Shown here in pieces: positions 8,836 through 17,377 of a stretch of 64,000 bases of DNA. The stretch covers positions 7,352 through 71,351 of the forward strand of contig UQZH01000004.1 of assembly GCA_900545445.1 (NCBI GenBank). The letters are read 5' to 3'. The stretch is from an uncultured Collinsella sp. Lineage in GTDB: Bacteria; Actinomycetota; Coriobacteriia; Coriobacteriales; Coriobacteriaceae. The translations under genes and the position numbers were made by a program. Every line of letters starts with the position of its first letter. Positions within the stretch are counted from its first letter, which is position 1. Below the pieces are notes generated by a model. That model made no database searches. It had not been told where the DNA came from and was given only the letters and a program-made list of their open reading frames with translations.

Positions 8836-9291
8836 ATGGCCGACGAGACCATGACCGACGAGCAGATTCTTGAACGTGTGGAGCACAAGAGCTTCGTTGC
8901 CACGTCCGACCGCACCGCTGCCTCGCTGTCCGCGAGCGGTGTTGCCGCCGAGGATGTCGCCCGCGCCGCCGCGCAGGCCGCCTACGACAAGAAGGGCGAG
9001 GACGTTCAGGTGCTCGACCTGACTGAGCTTTCCGATGTGTGCGACTACTTTGTCATCGCTACCGGCACCAACAACCGCCAGGTCGATTCCATCGTCGACG
9101 AGATCGAGGAGAAGGTCGCCGAGGCTTGCGGCGAGCATCCGTTCTCCATCGAGGGCCGCGAGCAGAAGACCTGGATGCTCATGGACTACGGTTCGGTTGT
9201 CGTCCACGTCTTCACTCCCGAGGCGCGCGAGTTCTACCGCCTCGAAAAGCTCTGGGGTGACGCCCCCCAGCTTCCACTCGACCTCCTCTAG
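8836..9291 (+). CDS. rsfS: Ribosomal silencing factor RsfS
   Basis: RsfS binds L14 and blocks subunit joining during starvation. The family core runs from about residue 40, with DVCDYFVIATGTNNRQVDSI, GREQKTWMLMDYGSVVVHVF and REFYRLEKLWGDAP all clearly recognisable. The 151-residue protein has an N-terminal extension of about 33 residues rich in Ala, Glu and Asp that is absent from most homologues. An ATG at 8836 follows AGAAAGAGG. It is the last gene of the obg cluster, with a terminator at 9336-9377. Confidence 0.93.
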   Translation: MADETMTDEQILERVEHKSFVATSDRTAASLSASGVAAEDVARAAAQAAYDKKGEDVQVLDLTELSDVCDYFVIATGTNNRQVDSIVDEIEEKVAEACGEHPFSIEGREQKTWMLMDYGSVVVHVFTPEAREFYRLEKLWGDAPQLPLDLL

Positions 9292-9335
9292 GGCCTTATT
9301 TGGGCTGGGGCTTTTTTAGCCACCCTCTACCGTTC

Positions 9336-9377
9336 GCCGGTCAGTTGCGCCATTCGCAGCTGCCCGGCTTTCTTTTT
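9336..9377 (+). terminator. Rho-independent terminator after rsfS
   Basis: A 14-bp stem (left arm 9336-9349, right arm 9355-9368) with one mismatch, one G-U pair and the 5-base loop CCATT is followed by TTTCTTTTT. It lies between the convergent rsfS and dinB genes. A second U-run (CTTTTTT near 9311) lies closer to rsfS and may also contribute. Confidence 0.78.
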
Positions 9378-9387
9378 GCCTAAGGGA

Positions 9388-10641
9388 CTAATCGTTGAAG
9401 CGGGATTGACGGCCGAAGGATAGGGCGGTGTCGCCGAACTTGTCTCGGACGGCGTCGATGGCGACGGAGAGGTCGCGACGATCGCTGGATTGAGCTCCGC
9501 GGTCGTCGATTTCGCAGAACAGGTCGGTCTGGATACCGCCCTGATGGCTGAAGTCGCTCATGCCGATGCCCGCCAGGCGCACATGCATGCCTTCCTGCCA
9601 GATGTTGTCGAGCAGTTCGAGCGCCACTGCCACGAAGATGTTCTCATCGTCGGTCGGATGTGGCAGCCGGCGCTGTGCCGAGCGACCGCTTCCATACGAA
9701 TACTTGAGCTTGAGCGTCACCGTGGCGCCCGTTAGTCCTTGGCGGCGTAGGCGGCGTCCCACTGACTCTCCCAATAGCGCAATCGCCGCTTCGATGTCCC
9801 CGCGCTCAGTTAAATCGTTCGCAAAGGTGCGTTCATTGCTGACCGACTTGACCTCGCGCTCTTCATCGAGACTCGTGACTTCGGAGATTTCAAGCCCCAG
9901 TGCACGTTGGCGCATGCGTTCGCCGTTGACGCCAAAAATAGAGGCCAAGGTGGATTCCGATGCGCGTGACAGCTCGCCGAGCGTGTAGATGCGCATGCGG
10001 CGCAGTCGTTCCTCGGCCGAGCGCCCGATGCCACTCATGGCAGATACCGGCAGCGCGGCCAAAAAGCGCTGTTCGGTTCCGGGGCGCACGATGGTCAGCC
10101 CAAACGGCTTGTCCCGCTCGCTTGCGATCTTTGCAACCGTCTTGTTGCAGCCCACGCCAATGGAGCAGGTCACTCCCAGCGCCGCCACGCGATCACTGAT
10201 GCGCCGCGCAACCAGCAGCGGGTCTTCGGGCGCAAAACGACCCGGTGTGATATCGATAAAGGCTTCGTCGATGGATACGCGCTCAACGCGCGGGGTCTCG
10301 TCGGCGAGAATCGTCATGACCTGCGCGCTGACCTCGTGGTAGCGATCGAAATGCCCATGCGTCCAAATGGCCTGCGGACAGAGGCGCCGTGCCTCGGCCG
10401 AGGGCATGGCGGAGTGCACGCCAAAGCGACGCGCCTCGTATGAGCAGGTGGACACAACGCCGCGGGAATCGGCATCGCCACCCACGATGAGCGGCTTGCC
10501 GCGCCACTCGGGATGGTCGAGCATCTCCACGCTCGCAAAAAACGCATCGAGATCCATGAGGCCCACCGCCGGTCCCGTCCAGGGCGGCGGCGTGACGCCC
10601 GCAGCATCCTCATAACCGTATGTATGTTCGCGTCTTTTCAT
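9388..10641 (-). CDS. dinB: DNA polymerase IV (Y-family translesion polymerase)
   Basis: A 417-residue Y-family polymerase that copies past damaged bases. Catalytic acidic residues are in MDLDAFFASVE (near residue 30) and SIDEAFIDI (near residue 123); the steric region SYEARRFGVHSAMP, helix-hairpin-helix PVSAMSGIGRSAEERL and the little-finger domain with KSVSNERTFAND are all present. No C-terminal beta-clamp peptide was identified with confidence. The start (complement of 10641) has no Shine-Dalgarno sequence but lies 6 bases after TATACT, so the mRNA is probably leaderless. It is one of only four minus-strand genes here. Confidence 0.93.
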   Translation of the reverse strand: MKRREHTYGYEDAAGVTPPPWTGPAVGLMDLDAFFASVEMLDHPEWRGKPLIVGGDADSRGVVSTCSYEARRFGVHSAMPSAEARRLCPQAIWTHGHFDRYHEVSAQVMTILADETPRVERVSIDEAFIDITPGRFAPEDPLLVARRISDRVAALGVTCSIGVGCNKTVAKIASERDKPFGLTIVRPGTEQRFLAALPVSAMSGIGRSAEERLRRMRIYTLGELSRASESTLASIFGVNGERMRQRALGLEISEVTSLDEEREVKSVSNERTFANDLTERGDIEAAIALLGESVGRRLRRQGLTGATVTLKLKYSYGSGRSAQRRLPHPTDDENIFVAVALELLDNIWQEGMHVRLAGIGMSDFSHQGGIQTDLFCEIDDRGAQSSDRRDLSVAIDAVRDKFGDTALSFGRQSRFND

Positions 10642-10647
10642 GGCATG

Positions 10648-10653
10648 AGTATA
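10648..10653 (-). promoter_or_regulatory. Predicted -10 box for leaderless dinB
   Basis: TATACT read on the minus strand at 10653-10648 ends 6 bases before the dinB ATG. That spacing places the transcription start at or next to the A of the ATG. No clear LexA-type palindrome was recognised nearby. Confidence 0.55.
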
Positions 10654-10757
10654 CCGCGCAGCTCATGTGGGGTGCGTGGATGTGCTTGCAAATCGCGAAT
10701 TCTTGTCTAAGATATGGATTTGCCTTCGACTACACCGAAGAAGTTGGTCTCACGGAC

Positions 10758-10786
10758 TTCACCTGCCCGCGTCGATGGCGTATTAT
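10758..10786 (+). promoter_or_regulatory. Predicted promoter for the rpsP operon
   Basis: TTCACC (10758-10763), a 17-base spacer and TATTAT (10781-10786) lie about 56 bases before the rpsP start. A small hairpin (GCAGC / GCTGC, about 10810-10824) follows in the leader just before the ribosome-binding site. Confidence 0.6.
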
Positions 10787-10842
10787 GTTCAACTGTTTGT
10801 TTGTAGTTGCAGCCTAAAGCTGCTTGGTTGGAGGAGTTTCCT

Positions 10843-11184
10843 TTGGCAGTCAAGATTCGCCTTGCTCGTCACGGCGCTAAGAAGCGTCCGTACTACCGTG
10901 TCGTCGTCGCCGATTCCCGCGCCCCGCGTGACGGTCGTATCATCGAGGAGGTTGGCCGCTACAACCCGATGACCGCCCCCAAGACCATCAACCTCGATCT
11001 TGAGAAGATCGCCGACTGGCAGTCCAAGGGCGCTCAGCTCACCGACGCTGTCGCTGCTCTGGTCAAGGCCGCCAACGAGGGTGAGAAGACCGAGACCGTC
11101 GTCAAGAAGTCCAAGAAGCAGCTCGCCAAAGAGGCCGAGGCCGCTAAGGCTGCCGCTGAGGCCGCTGAGGGCGCCGAGGAGTAA
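10843..11184 (+). CDS. rpsP: 30S ribosomal protein S16
   Basis: The start is TTG 10843, giving MAVKIRLARHGAKKRPYYRV, the standard S16 N-terminus, with GGTTGGAGGAG 7 bases upstream. A further in-frame TTG at 10807 would add 12 untypical residues. The 113-residue protein is about 30 residues longer than E. coli S16; the extra part is a C-terminal Lys, Ala and Glu-rich tail. It heads rpsP-khpA-rimM-trmD-lepB. Confidence 0.95.
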   Translation: MAVKIRLARHGAKKRPYYRVVVADSRAPRDGRIIEEVGRYNPMTAPKTINLDLEKIADWQSKGAQLTDAVAALVKAANEGEKTETVVKKSKKQLAKEAEAAKAAAEAAEGAEE

Positions 11185-11187
11185 ATC

Positions 11188-11472
11188 GTGCCTGAGGTTG
11201 ACGCTGCACAGCTCGAGGGTGAGGCAATGCTCTCAGATCGCATCGCCGATCTCGTCGAATATCTCGTTGTTCAGATCGTCGACGACCCGGATTCCGTGAG
11301 CCTCGAGGTCATCGATGGTGACGACGCCTCCACGATTGAGGTTTCTGTTGCCGAGGATGACGTCGCTAAGGTCATCGGCCGTCGTGGCCGTACCATCAAG
11401 GCCATTCGCACGCTCGCCCGTGCACTGGCCGCTCGCCTCGACACTGCAGTCGAGGTAGAGGTTCTGGGCTAG
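11188..11472 (+). CDS. khpA: KH-domain RNA-binding protein KhpA
   Basis: A small KH protein with the GxxG-type loop IGRRGRTIKAIRTL near residue 66, and the N-terminal helix LSDRIADLVEYLVVQIVDDPD typical of KhpA/YlqC. It usually binds RNA together with KhpB. GTG 11188 gives 94 residues, but ATG 11227 (MLSDRIADLVEYL), preceded by GAGGGTGAGG, would give a more typical 81 residues, so the start is uncertain. It lies between rpsP and rimM, its common location in Gram-positive bacteria. Confidence 0.9.
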   Translation: MPEVDAAQLEGEAMLSDRIADLVEYLVVQIVDDPDSVSLEVIDGDDASTIEVSVAEDDVAKVIGRRGRTIKAIRTLARALAARLDTAVEVEVLG

Positions 11473-11476
11473 GACC

Positions 11477-11998
11477 TTGAGGTCCCAGTACAAAAACATC
11501 GCCCGTGTGGTCAAGCCGCACGGAAGGAAGGGGGAGGTCCTCGCGCAGCCGCTGCGGGGGCTTCCTTCTGTATTGACGCCGGGTATGCGCGTCGCCTTGA
11601 CGCCACCGGCGCTCAAGCGCGACCGTTTTTGCACGGTCGTATCCGTCACCGATACGGGCGATGGCGATCTGGTCTCGTTTGAGGGCATTGACGACTTGAC
11701 GGCCGCCGAGGGCATCACCGGATGCTACGTGCTGGCAAATCGTGACGACTTTGAGCTCGATTCGCTCGACGCCGCCTATACCGACCTGATGGGTCGCGAG
11801 GTGGTCGACGAGCGCTTTGGCTTGCTCGGCACGATTGTCGAGATCATGTCGACGCCCGCCAACGATGTTTGGGTTGTCGAGGGCGATCGGTACGGCGAGG
11901 TGCTGATTCCCGTGATCGAGCAGGTTGTGCTCGATTTTCCCGATCAGGGGACAATTTCCGTCCACGTTATGGACGGTTTGATCGATATGGACAAGTAG
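11477..11998 (+). CDS. rimM: 16S rRNA processing protein RimM
   Basis: RimM assists maturation of the 30S head by binding S19. The 173-residue protein opens NIARVVKPHGRKGEVLAQPL, the RimM N-terminal barrel, and has the PRC-barrel-like C-terminal half with LMGREVVDERFGLLGTIVEI and VLIPVIEQVV. TTG 11477 is the start, 4 bp after the khpA stop. trmD follows after 10 bp with AGGGAGGAAA in front of its ATG. Confidence 0.92.
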   Translation: MRSQYKNIARVVKPHGRKGEVLAQPLRGLPSVLTPGMRVALTPPALKRDRFCTVVSVTDTGDGDLVSFEGIDDLTAAEGITGCYVLANRDDFELDSLDAAYTDLMGREVVDERFGLLGTIVEIMSTPANDVWVVEGDRYGEVLIPVIEQVVLDFPDQGTISVHVMDGLIDMDK

Positions 11999-12008
11999 GG
12001 AGGAAAAC

Positions 12009-12767
12009 ATGCTGATCGAGACCCTTTCGGTCTTTCCCGAGATGTTTGAGCCCGTCATGTCCACATCGATCTTGGGCCGCGCCCGCAAGGCCGGCCTTTT
12101 TGATTTTAAGGCCTATAACCTGCGTGACTGGACGCACGACCGCCATCGTACCGTCGATGACGAGCCGTACGGCGGCGGGCAGGGCATGCTCATGAAGGTC
12201 GAGCCCATCGCCGAGGCCATCGAGGCTATTAGCTCCGAGGGTCCCAAGCCCACCGTGGTGTTCTTTACACCCTGCGGCGAGCCCTTTACGCAGCATGTGG
12301 CCGAGCGCCTGCTCAAAAGCGAGCGTCTGCTGTTTGTATGCAGCCGCTACGAGGGCGTCGACGAGCGCGCGTATGCGTATGCCGACGAGCGCCTGTCGAT
12401 CGGCGACTACGTGCTCACGGGCGGCGAGCTTCCCGCTATGGTCGTTGCCGATGCCGTCGTGCGTCTGATTCCCGGCGCCCTTGGTGACGAGATGAGCAAC
12501 GTCGATGAGTCGTTCTCGACTGCCGAGGACGGTGGCCTGCTCGAGTACGCGCAGTACACCCGCCCCGCCGAGTTCAACGGCGAGGGTGTGCCGCCGGTGC
12601 TCGTGAGCGGCGACCATGCCAAGGTTGACGCCTGGCGCCGTAAGAATGCCATCGAGCGCACCTGCCGCTGGCGCCCCGACCTGATCGAGACGGCGCGGCT
12701 TACGCCCGGGGAGCGCGCGTATGCGCAGGAGATCCTGGACGCGTCGTATTCGCAGAGCGAGGAGTGA
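12009..12767 (+). CDS. trmD: tRNA (guanine-37-N1)-methyltransferase
   Basis: TrmD is a SPOUT-class, knotted methyltransferase that makes m1G37 in tRNA and prevents frameshifting. The 252-residue protein carries TLSVFPEMFEPVM, DDEPYGGGQGMLMKVEPI, and the knot signature SIGDYVLTGGELPAMVV near residue 135. The C-terminal helical domain ends RRKNAIERTCRWRPDLIE. In many bacteria rplS follows trmD; here lepB does instead, and rplS is about 10.7 kb downstream. Confidence 0.96.
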   Translation: MLIETLSVFPEMFEPVMSTSILGRARKAGLFDFKAYNLRDWTHDRHRTVDDEPYGGGQGMLMKVEPIAEAIEAISSEGPKPTVVFFTPCGEPFTQHVAERLLKSERLLFVCSRYEGVDERAYAYADERLSIGDYVLTGGELPAMVVADAVVRLIPGALGDEMSNVDESFSTAEDGGLLEYAQYTRPAEFNGEGVPPVLVSGDHAKVDAWRRKNAIERTCRWRPDLIETARLTPGERAYAQEILDASYSQSEE

Positions 12768-12769
12768 GA

Positions 12770-13333
12770 ATGGTTCCATCGCAGCATTCCGTGCTAAAGG
12801 GTGCGTTTGAGTGGATCGTGGTCGTCGCGATCGCACTTGTCGCCACCTTCCTGATTCGCTCGTTTGTGGTCGAACCCTTTGTGGTGCCCACCGGTTCCAT
12901 GGAGTCCACGATCGAGATTGGCGACCAGATCTTGGCGCAAAAGGTGAGCCTCGAGCTCGGCCAGCCTGTCAGCCAAGGCGATATAGTGGTGTTCCACAAC
13001 CCCGATGGCACCTCCGAGCACGATGTTCTCGTCAAGCGTGTTATTGCCACGGCCGGCCAGACGGTCGACCTTCAGGACGGCAAGGTGGTCGTTGACGGCC
13101 AGGCGCTCGACGAGGGCTACACGACCGGCATGAGCTGGCCGCTTTCGGTCCAGGCTCCCGGCGTTCAGGTAAGCTATCCCTACACCGTTCCCGACGGGTG
13201 TGTGTGGGTGATGGGCGACAACCGCGAAAACTCTGCCGACTCACGCTACTTTGGTCCCGTCGATCGCTCTGACTTGATCGCCGTGGCGCTTGTGCGCTAC
13301 TGGCCGCTCAACCGCATCGGCGCTATCGATTAA
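12770..13333 (+). CDS. lepB: Signal peptidase I
   Basis: A membrane serine protease that removes signal peptides after Sec export. The 187-residue protein has one N-terminal membrane anchor (about residues 14-30), the catalytic Ser43 in PTGSMEST, the general-base Lys89 in DVLVKRVIATAG, and the late box GDNRENSADSRYFGPV. ATG 12770 is preferred because GCGAGGAG lies 5 bases upstream; a GTG at 12764 that overlaps the trmD stop is the alternative. Confidence 0.95.
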   Translation: MVPSQHSVLKGAFEWIVVVAIALVATFLIRSFVVEPFVVPTGSMESTIEIGDQILAQKVSLELGQPVSQGDIVVFHNPDGTSEHDVLVKRVIATAGQTVDLQDGKVVVDGQALDEGYTTGMSWPLSVQAPGVQVSYPYTVPDGCVWVMGDNRENSADSRYFGPVDRSDLIAVALVRYWPLNRIGAID

Positions 13334-13392
13334 AAACCGCTATAGTACAGTACCTAACCGTGTAATCGTTTCGACGAGGGGATATTAGAGGC

Positions 13393-14304
13393 ATGAACGC
13401 TTCATCGCTTTCCTTCCAAGACATCATCCTGCGCCTCCAGCAGTACTGGGGCGAGCAGGGCTGCGTCATTATGCAGCCCTATGACTCCGAGGTCGGTGCC
13501 GGTACCTTCCACACCGCGACCACGTTGCGCTCGCTCGGTCCCGCCGAGTGGCGCACCTGCTACGCTCAGCCCTGCCGCCGTCCTGCCGACGGCCGCTATG
13601 GCGAGAACCCCAACCGCATGCAGCACTACTATCAGTTCCAGGTGCTCATCAAGCCGTCGCCGGTCAACGCCCAGGAGCTTTACCTGGGGTCTCTTGCCGC
13701 TATCGGCCTGGACCCCAACGACCATGACGTCCGTTTTGTCGAGGATGACTGGGAGAGCCCGACCCTGGGCGCCTGGGGCCTTGGCTGGGAGGTCTGGCTC
13801 AACGGCATGGAGGTCACGCAGTTTACGTACTTCCAGCAGGTGGGCGGCATCGAGGTCGACCCTGTGCCCGTCGAGATTACCTATGGTCTGGAGCGCATCG
13901 CCATGTACGCTCAGGGCGTCAACTCCGTCTACGACCTGGTGTGGAGCTATCTGCCCGATGGCACGCCGATGACCTATGGCGACGTGTTCCTGGAGAACGA
14001 GCGCGAGTTTAGCGCCTACAACTTTGAGGTCGCCAACGTCGAGATGATGCGTCAGAAGTTTGACGATTACGAGGCTGAGTGCCACTCCTGCCTTGAGCGC
14101 AAGCTGCCGCTGCCCGCTTACGACTGCGTCATGAAGTGCAGCCATGCCTTCAACCTGCTCGATGCTCGCGGTGCGCTGTCCGCGGTCGAGCGTGCTAACT
14201 ACATCCTGCGCGTCCGCGCCGTCGCCAAGGCGTGCTGCGAGGCCTATATGGCCGAGGTCGCTGGAGTCAACGAGAATGCCGACCAGGAAGGCGAGGTGGC
14301 GTAA
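13393..14304 (+). CDS. glyQ: Glycyl-tRNA synthetase alpha subunit
   Basis: The catalytic subunit of the bacterial alpha2beta2 glycyl-tRNA synthetase. The 303-residue protein contains LSFQDIILRLQQYWGEQGC, QPYDSEVGAGTFHTATTL, NPNRMQHYYQFQVLIKPSP and YFQQVGGIEVDPVPVEITYGLER, all typical of the alpha chain. It is followed 3 bp later by glyS. A TATAGT at 13341-13346 is a possible -10 element in the 59-bp gap after lepB, but no good -35 was seen. No T-box leader is recognisable. Confidence 0.97.
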   Translation: MNASSLSFQDIILRLQQYWGEQGCVIMQPYDSEVGAGTFHTATTLRSLGPAEWRTCYAQPCRRPADGRYGENPNRMQHYYQFQVLIKPSPVNAQELYLGSLAAIGLDPNDHDVRFVEDDWESPTLGAWGLGWEVWLNGMEVTQFTYFQQVGGIEVDPVPVEITYGLERIAMYAQGVNSVYDLVWSYLPDGTPMTYGDVFLENEREFSAYNFEVANVEMMRQKFDDYEAECHSCLERKLPLPAYDCVMKCSHAFNLLDARGALSAVERANYILRVRAVAKACCEAYMAEVAGVNENADQEGEVA

Positions 14305-14307
14305 GCC

Positions 14308-16404
14308 ATGGCAGACGCTAAGGATTTCCTGTTTGAGATCGGTACGGAGGAAATGCCCTCTGCACCGCTGAACAATGCCGTCAAGCAGCTTGGCACCATG
14401 ATTGCCAAGGGTCTCGACGAGGCCGGCCTGGCCCACGGCGAGGTCCGCGTGATCTCGAGCCCGCGTCGTCTGGCTGCGCTCGTGGCCGACGTCGCCACCG
14501 CGACCGATGAGGTCCATGAGGTCAAGCGCGGTCCCGCGGCCAACATTGCCTTCGACGCCGACGGCAACGCCACCAAGGCCGCCCAGGGCTTTGCCCGCAA
14601 GTGCGGTGTGGCTGCCGAGGACCTGGTCCGTCGCGAGGACACTGACGGTCGCGAGTATGTGTTCGCCGAGAAGAACATTCCCTCCGCACCGGCTACCCCG
14701 ATCCTGACGGCCCTGTGCGAGAAGACTATCGCCGGCCTGCAGTGGCCCAACTACCGCAGCCAGCGCTGGGGCCACGAGCACGCTACGTTTGTGCGTCCGG
14801 TCCGTTGGATCTGCTGCCTTTTGGGCGAGGATGTTGTGCCCGTGTCGTTTGCCGACGTGACGAGTGGCAACACCACGCGCGGACATCGCGTTCTGGGCCC
14901 CGGTGACCATGTGGTCGCCAGCCCTGCCGTCTACGAGCAGGTGCTCGAGGACGCCGGCGTGCTCTCTGCCGAGCGTCGCCGTGAGGCTATCCTTGCCGGT
15001 ATCGCCGAAGTCGAGGCTGCGCGCCCCGGCTGCCATGTCGACACGCCCAAGAAGGTCTTCGATGAGGTCATCAACCTCTGCGAGTGGCCGACGGTGCTCG
15101 TCGGTACCTTTGACGAGGAGTTCCTCAAGGTCCCGCACGAGATCATCTGCGAGTCCATGCTCACCAACCAGCGCTACTTCCCGATCTATGACGGCGAGGG
15201 CAAGCTGACGCGTGAGTTCGTGGTCGTTTCCAACAGCAAGCCCGAGAATGCCGAGCGCGTGATCGACGGCAACGAGCGCGTCGTGCGCGCCCGTCTGGAC
15301 GATGCCAAGTTCTTCTACGAGGAGGACCTGAAGATCTCCCTCGACGAGTTCCGCGAGCGTTTGGCCAAGGTTGCCTTCCAGGAGAAGCTCGGTAGCGTGC
15401 TCGCCAAGTCCGAGCGCATTGAGCAGCTCGCGCTCGCCATTGCCCGCGAGGCCCATCTGGGTGCCCATCTTGCCGCCGATGCCGCTCGCGCCGCGCACCT
15501 GTGCAAGGCCGACCTGGTATCCAACGCCGTCGTCGAGTTCACGAGCCAGCAGGGCGTGATGGGCGGTTATTACGCGACCGCGATGGGGGAGAACGACGAG
15601 GTCGCCCACGCCATCCGCGATCACTATCGCCCCCGCTTTGCCGGCGATGAGCTGCCCGAGGGCGCCGCTGGCTGCATCGTGGCCTGTGCCGACAAGCTCG
15701 ATACCATCGCCGGTATTTTTGCCATCGGTGAGCCCCCGACCGGCTCTTCCGATCCGTACGCGCTGCGTCGCGCCGCCATCGGCATCATCAACATCCTGCG
15801 CGATCGTCTGCCGATTGACCCCACGTCGCTGATCGACTTTGCCCTTGAGCTCTATAGCGAGCAGGGCATTGACTTCGACGCCGCCGAGGTCGCCCAGCAG
15901 GTCCGTGACTTCTTCCACGGCCGCCTGGTGAGCATGGCCCGCGATGAGAAGATTCCGGCCGATACCGTCGCCGCCGTCTCCGCAGTGCACATCATCGCCC
16001 CGTCCGTCTTCTTCGCCCGCTGCGCCGCGCTCGACGAGGCCCGCAAGAACGACGCCGAGACCTTCGACAACCTGGCTACCGCCTATGCCCGCGCCGCGCA
16101 CATCTCCAAGCCCGAGCTGGGTGCGGAGTACGACCGCAGCCTGATGGGCGAGGTTGAGCTCGCGCTCGCCGACGCCTCCGAGGCTGCTCAGACCGCTGTC
16201 GATGCCGCCCTCGCTACTGAGGATTACCCGGCCGCATTTGCCGCCCTTGCCGCCCTGCGTGCCCCCATCGACCGTTTCTTCGATGAGGTCATGGTCATGG
16301 ACAAGGACGAGCAGCTCCGCGATAATCGCCTTAAGCTGCTCAACCGCTTCGAGGTCGTTTTCTCCGGTATCGCAAACATCGGTGAGCTTGCCCGCAAAAA
16401 GTAA
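14308..16404 (+). CDS. glyS: Glycyl-tRNA synthetase beta subunit
   Basis: A 698-residue beta chain that binds the tRNA and partners GlyQ. Recognisable segments are FLFEIGTEEMPSAPL at the N-terminus, SSPRRLAALVADV, the NYRSQRWGHEHATFVRPVRW block, SMLTNQRYFPI near residue 285, an HD-like helical region, and the C-terminal anticodon-binding region FFDEVMVMDKDEQLRDNRL. Length is normal for the family. It is presumably translated together with glyQ. Confidence 0.96.
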   Translation: MADAKDFLFEIGTEEMPSAPLNNAVKQLGTMIAKGLDEAGLAHGEVRVISSPRRLAALVADVATATDEVHEVKRGPAANIAFDADGNATKAAQGFARKCGVAAEDLVRREDTDGREYVFAEKNIPSAPATPILTALCEKTIAGLQWPNYRSQRWGHEHATFVRPVRWICCLLGEDVVPVSFADVTSGNTTRGHRVLGPGDHVVASPAVYEQVLEDAGVLSAERRREAILAGIAEVEAARPGCHVDTPKKVFDEVINLCEWPTVLVGTFDEEFLKVPHEIICESMLTNQRYFPIYDGEGKLTREFVVVSNSKPENAERVIDGNERVVRARLDDAKFFYEEDLKISLDEFRERLAKVAFQEKLGSVLAKSERIEQLALAIAREAHLGAHLAADAARAAHLCKADLVSNAVVEFTSQQGVMGGYYATAMGENDEVAHAIRDHYRPRFAGDELPEGAAGCIVACADKLDTIAGIFAIGEPPTGSSDPYALRRAAIGIINILRDRLPIDPTSLIDFALELYSEQGIDFDAAEVAQQVRDFFHGRLVSMARDEKIPADTVAAVSAVHIIAPSVFFARCAALDEARKNDAETFDNLATAYARAAHISKPELGAEYDRSLMGEVELALADASEAAQTAVDAALATEDYPAAFAALAALRAPIDRFFDEVMVMDKDEQLRDNRLKLLNRFEVVFSGIANIGELARKK

Positions 16405-16438
16405 GCCAGCCTGCGCATAAGCGCAAAAGGAGCCCCGC

Positions 16439-17326
16439 ATGGATTGCCCGGTCACCGCTCGTCCCACCGTTATCGTTATCTCCGACTCGCTCGGTGATAC
16501 CGCTTGTGAGGTGGTGCTTGCGGCGTCCGGGCAATTTGATGAAGGGGCTTTTCGTTTGTTGCGCCTGCCCAAGGTGAGCTCGGTGGAGCAGGTCAAGTCG
16601 TTTGTGGGCCCGCGCGTTGATGCGGACCATCGCGATATTGCCGTGTTCCACACCATTGTTGATCCGGCGCTTCGCGCCCGCGTGCTCGATTACCTGGGCA
16701 TGCTGCATATTCGTTCGGTTGACCTGATCGGCCCGACACTCGCTGTGCTTTCGTCGCTCATCGGTGCGGCGCCCAAAGGCGTTGCGGGCACGATTCATAA
16801 GACCGATGACCGTTATTTCCATCGTATCGAGGCCATGGAGTATTTTGTTGAGCACGATGACGGGCGCGGTTGCGATGATCTGTCGGGTGCCGATATCGTG
16901 CTGCTGGGCGTATCCCGCACGTCCAAGACGCCCCTTTCGATGTATTTGGCCTATCAGGGCTACAAAGTCGCCAATGTTCCGCTGGCGCATGGTATGGAGC
17001 CGCCTAAGTCGATTTACGAGGTCGACCCGATGCGGTTGTTTGGTCTGATTTCGACTGTCGATGTAATCTCCGGGATTCGCGATAGCCGCCTGGGCGATGA
17101 TTACGCCCGCGCCGTCGCAGGCTCCTATGCCGAGCCCGAGAGCGTGCGCAGCGAGCTTGAGGAAGCCCGTGCCCTTATGAAGCGCCTGGGCTGCTTTGTG
17201 GTGCGTACCGACGGCAAGGCGATCGAGGAGAGCGCCTCCGAGATCATCGGTCACTTGGAGGAAATCCAAGAAGCCCGTGCCCGTCGCGACGCCCGCCGAG
17301 CCAGCAAAGCTAACTCATTGGGTTAG
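16439..17326 (+). CDS. ppsR: PPDK regulatory protein (bifunctional kinase / pyrophosphorylase)
   Basis: A 295-residue DUF299-family protein. These enzymes phosphorylate pyruvate phosphate dikinase on a Thr next to its catalytic His, using ADP, and reverse this with phosphate. The P-loop-like motif GVSRTSKT is at residues 157-164, and VISDSLGDTACEVV at the N-terminus is also characteristic. It lies directly upstream of ppdK, which has the expected TSH target. A weak hairpin (AGCTAAC / GTTAGCT, 17308-17328) overlaps the stop codon but lacks a U tract. Confidence 0.94.
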   Translation: MDCPVTARPTVIVISDSLGDTACEVVLAASGQFDEGAFRLLRLPKVSSVEQVKSFVGPRVDADHRDIAVFHTIVDPALRARVLDYLGMLHIRSVDLIGPTLAVLSSLIGAAPKGVAGTIHKTDDRYFHRIEAMEYFVEHDDGRGCDDLSGADIVLLGVSRTSKTPLSMYLAYQGYKVANVPLAHGMEPPKSIYEVDPMRLFGLISTVDVISGIRDSRLGDDYARAVAGSYAEPESVRSELEEARALMKRLGCFVVRTDGKAIEESASEIIGHLEEIQEARARRDARRASKANSLG

Positions 17327-17377
17327 CTAAAAATGCCCCGCCCTAAATAAGACTACCAAAAAATAATGCACGATAAT

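Noticed and set aside
13402..16656. A 1084-codon open frame on the minus strand opposite glyQ and glyS
   Set aside because: It spans two genes with clear family motifs; long antisense frames arise from high GC3 codon use. No ribosome-binding site or domain was seen.
17308..17328. Hairpin AGCTAAC / GTTAGCT over the ppsR stop as a terminator
   Set aside because: The stem is only 7 bp, AT-rich, and no U tract follows on the + strand.
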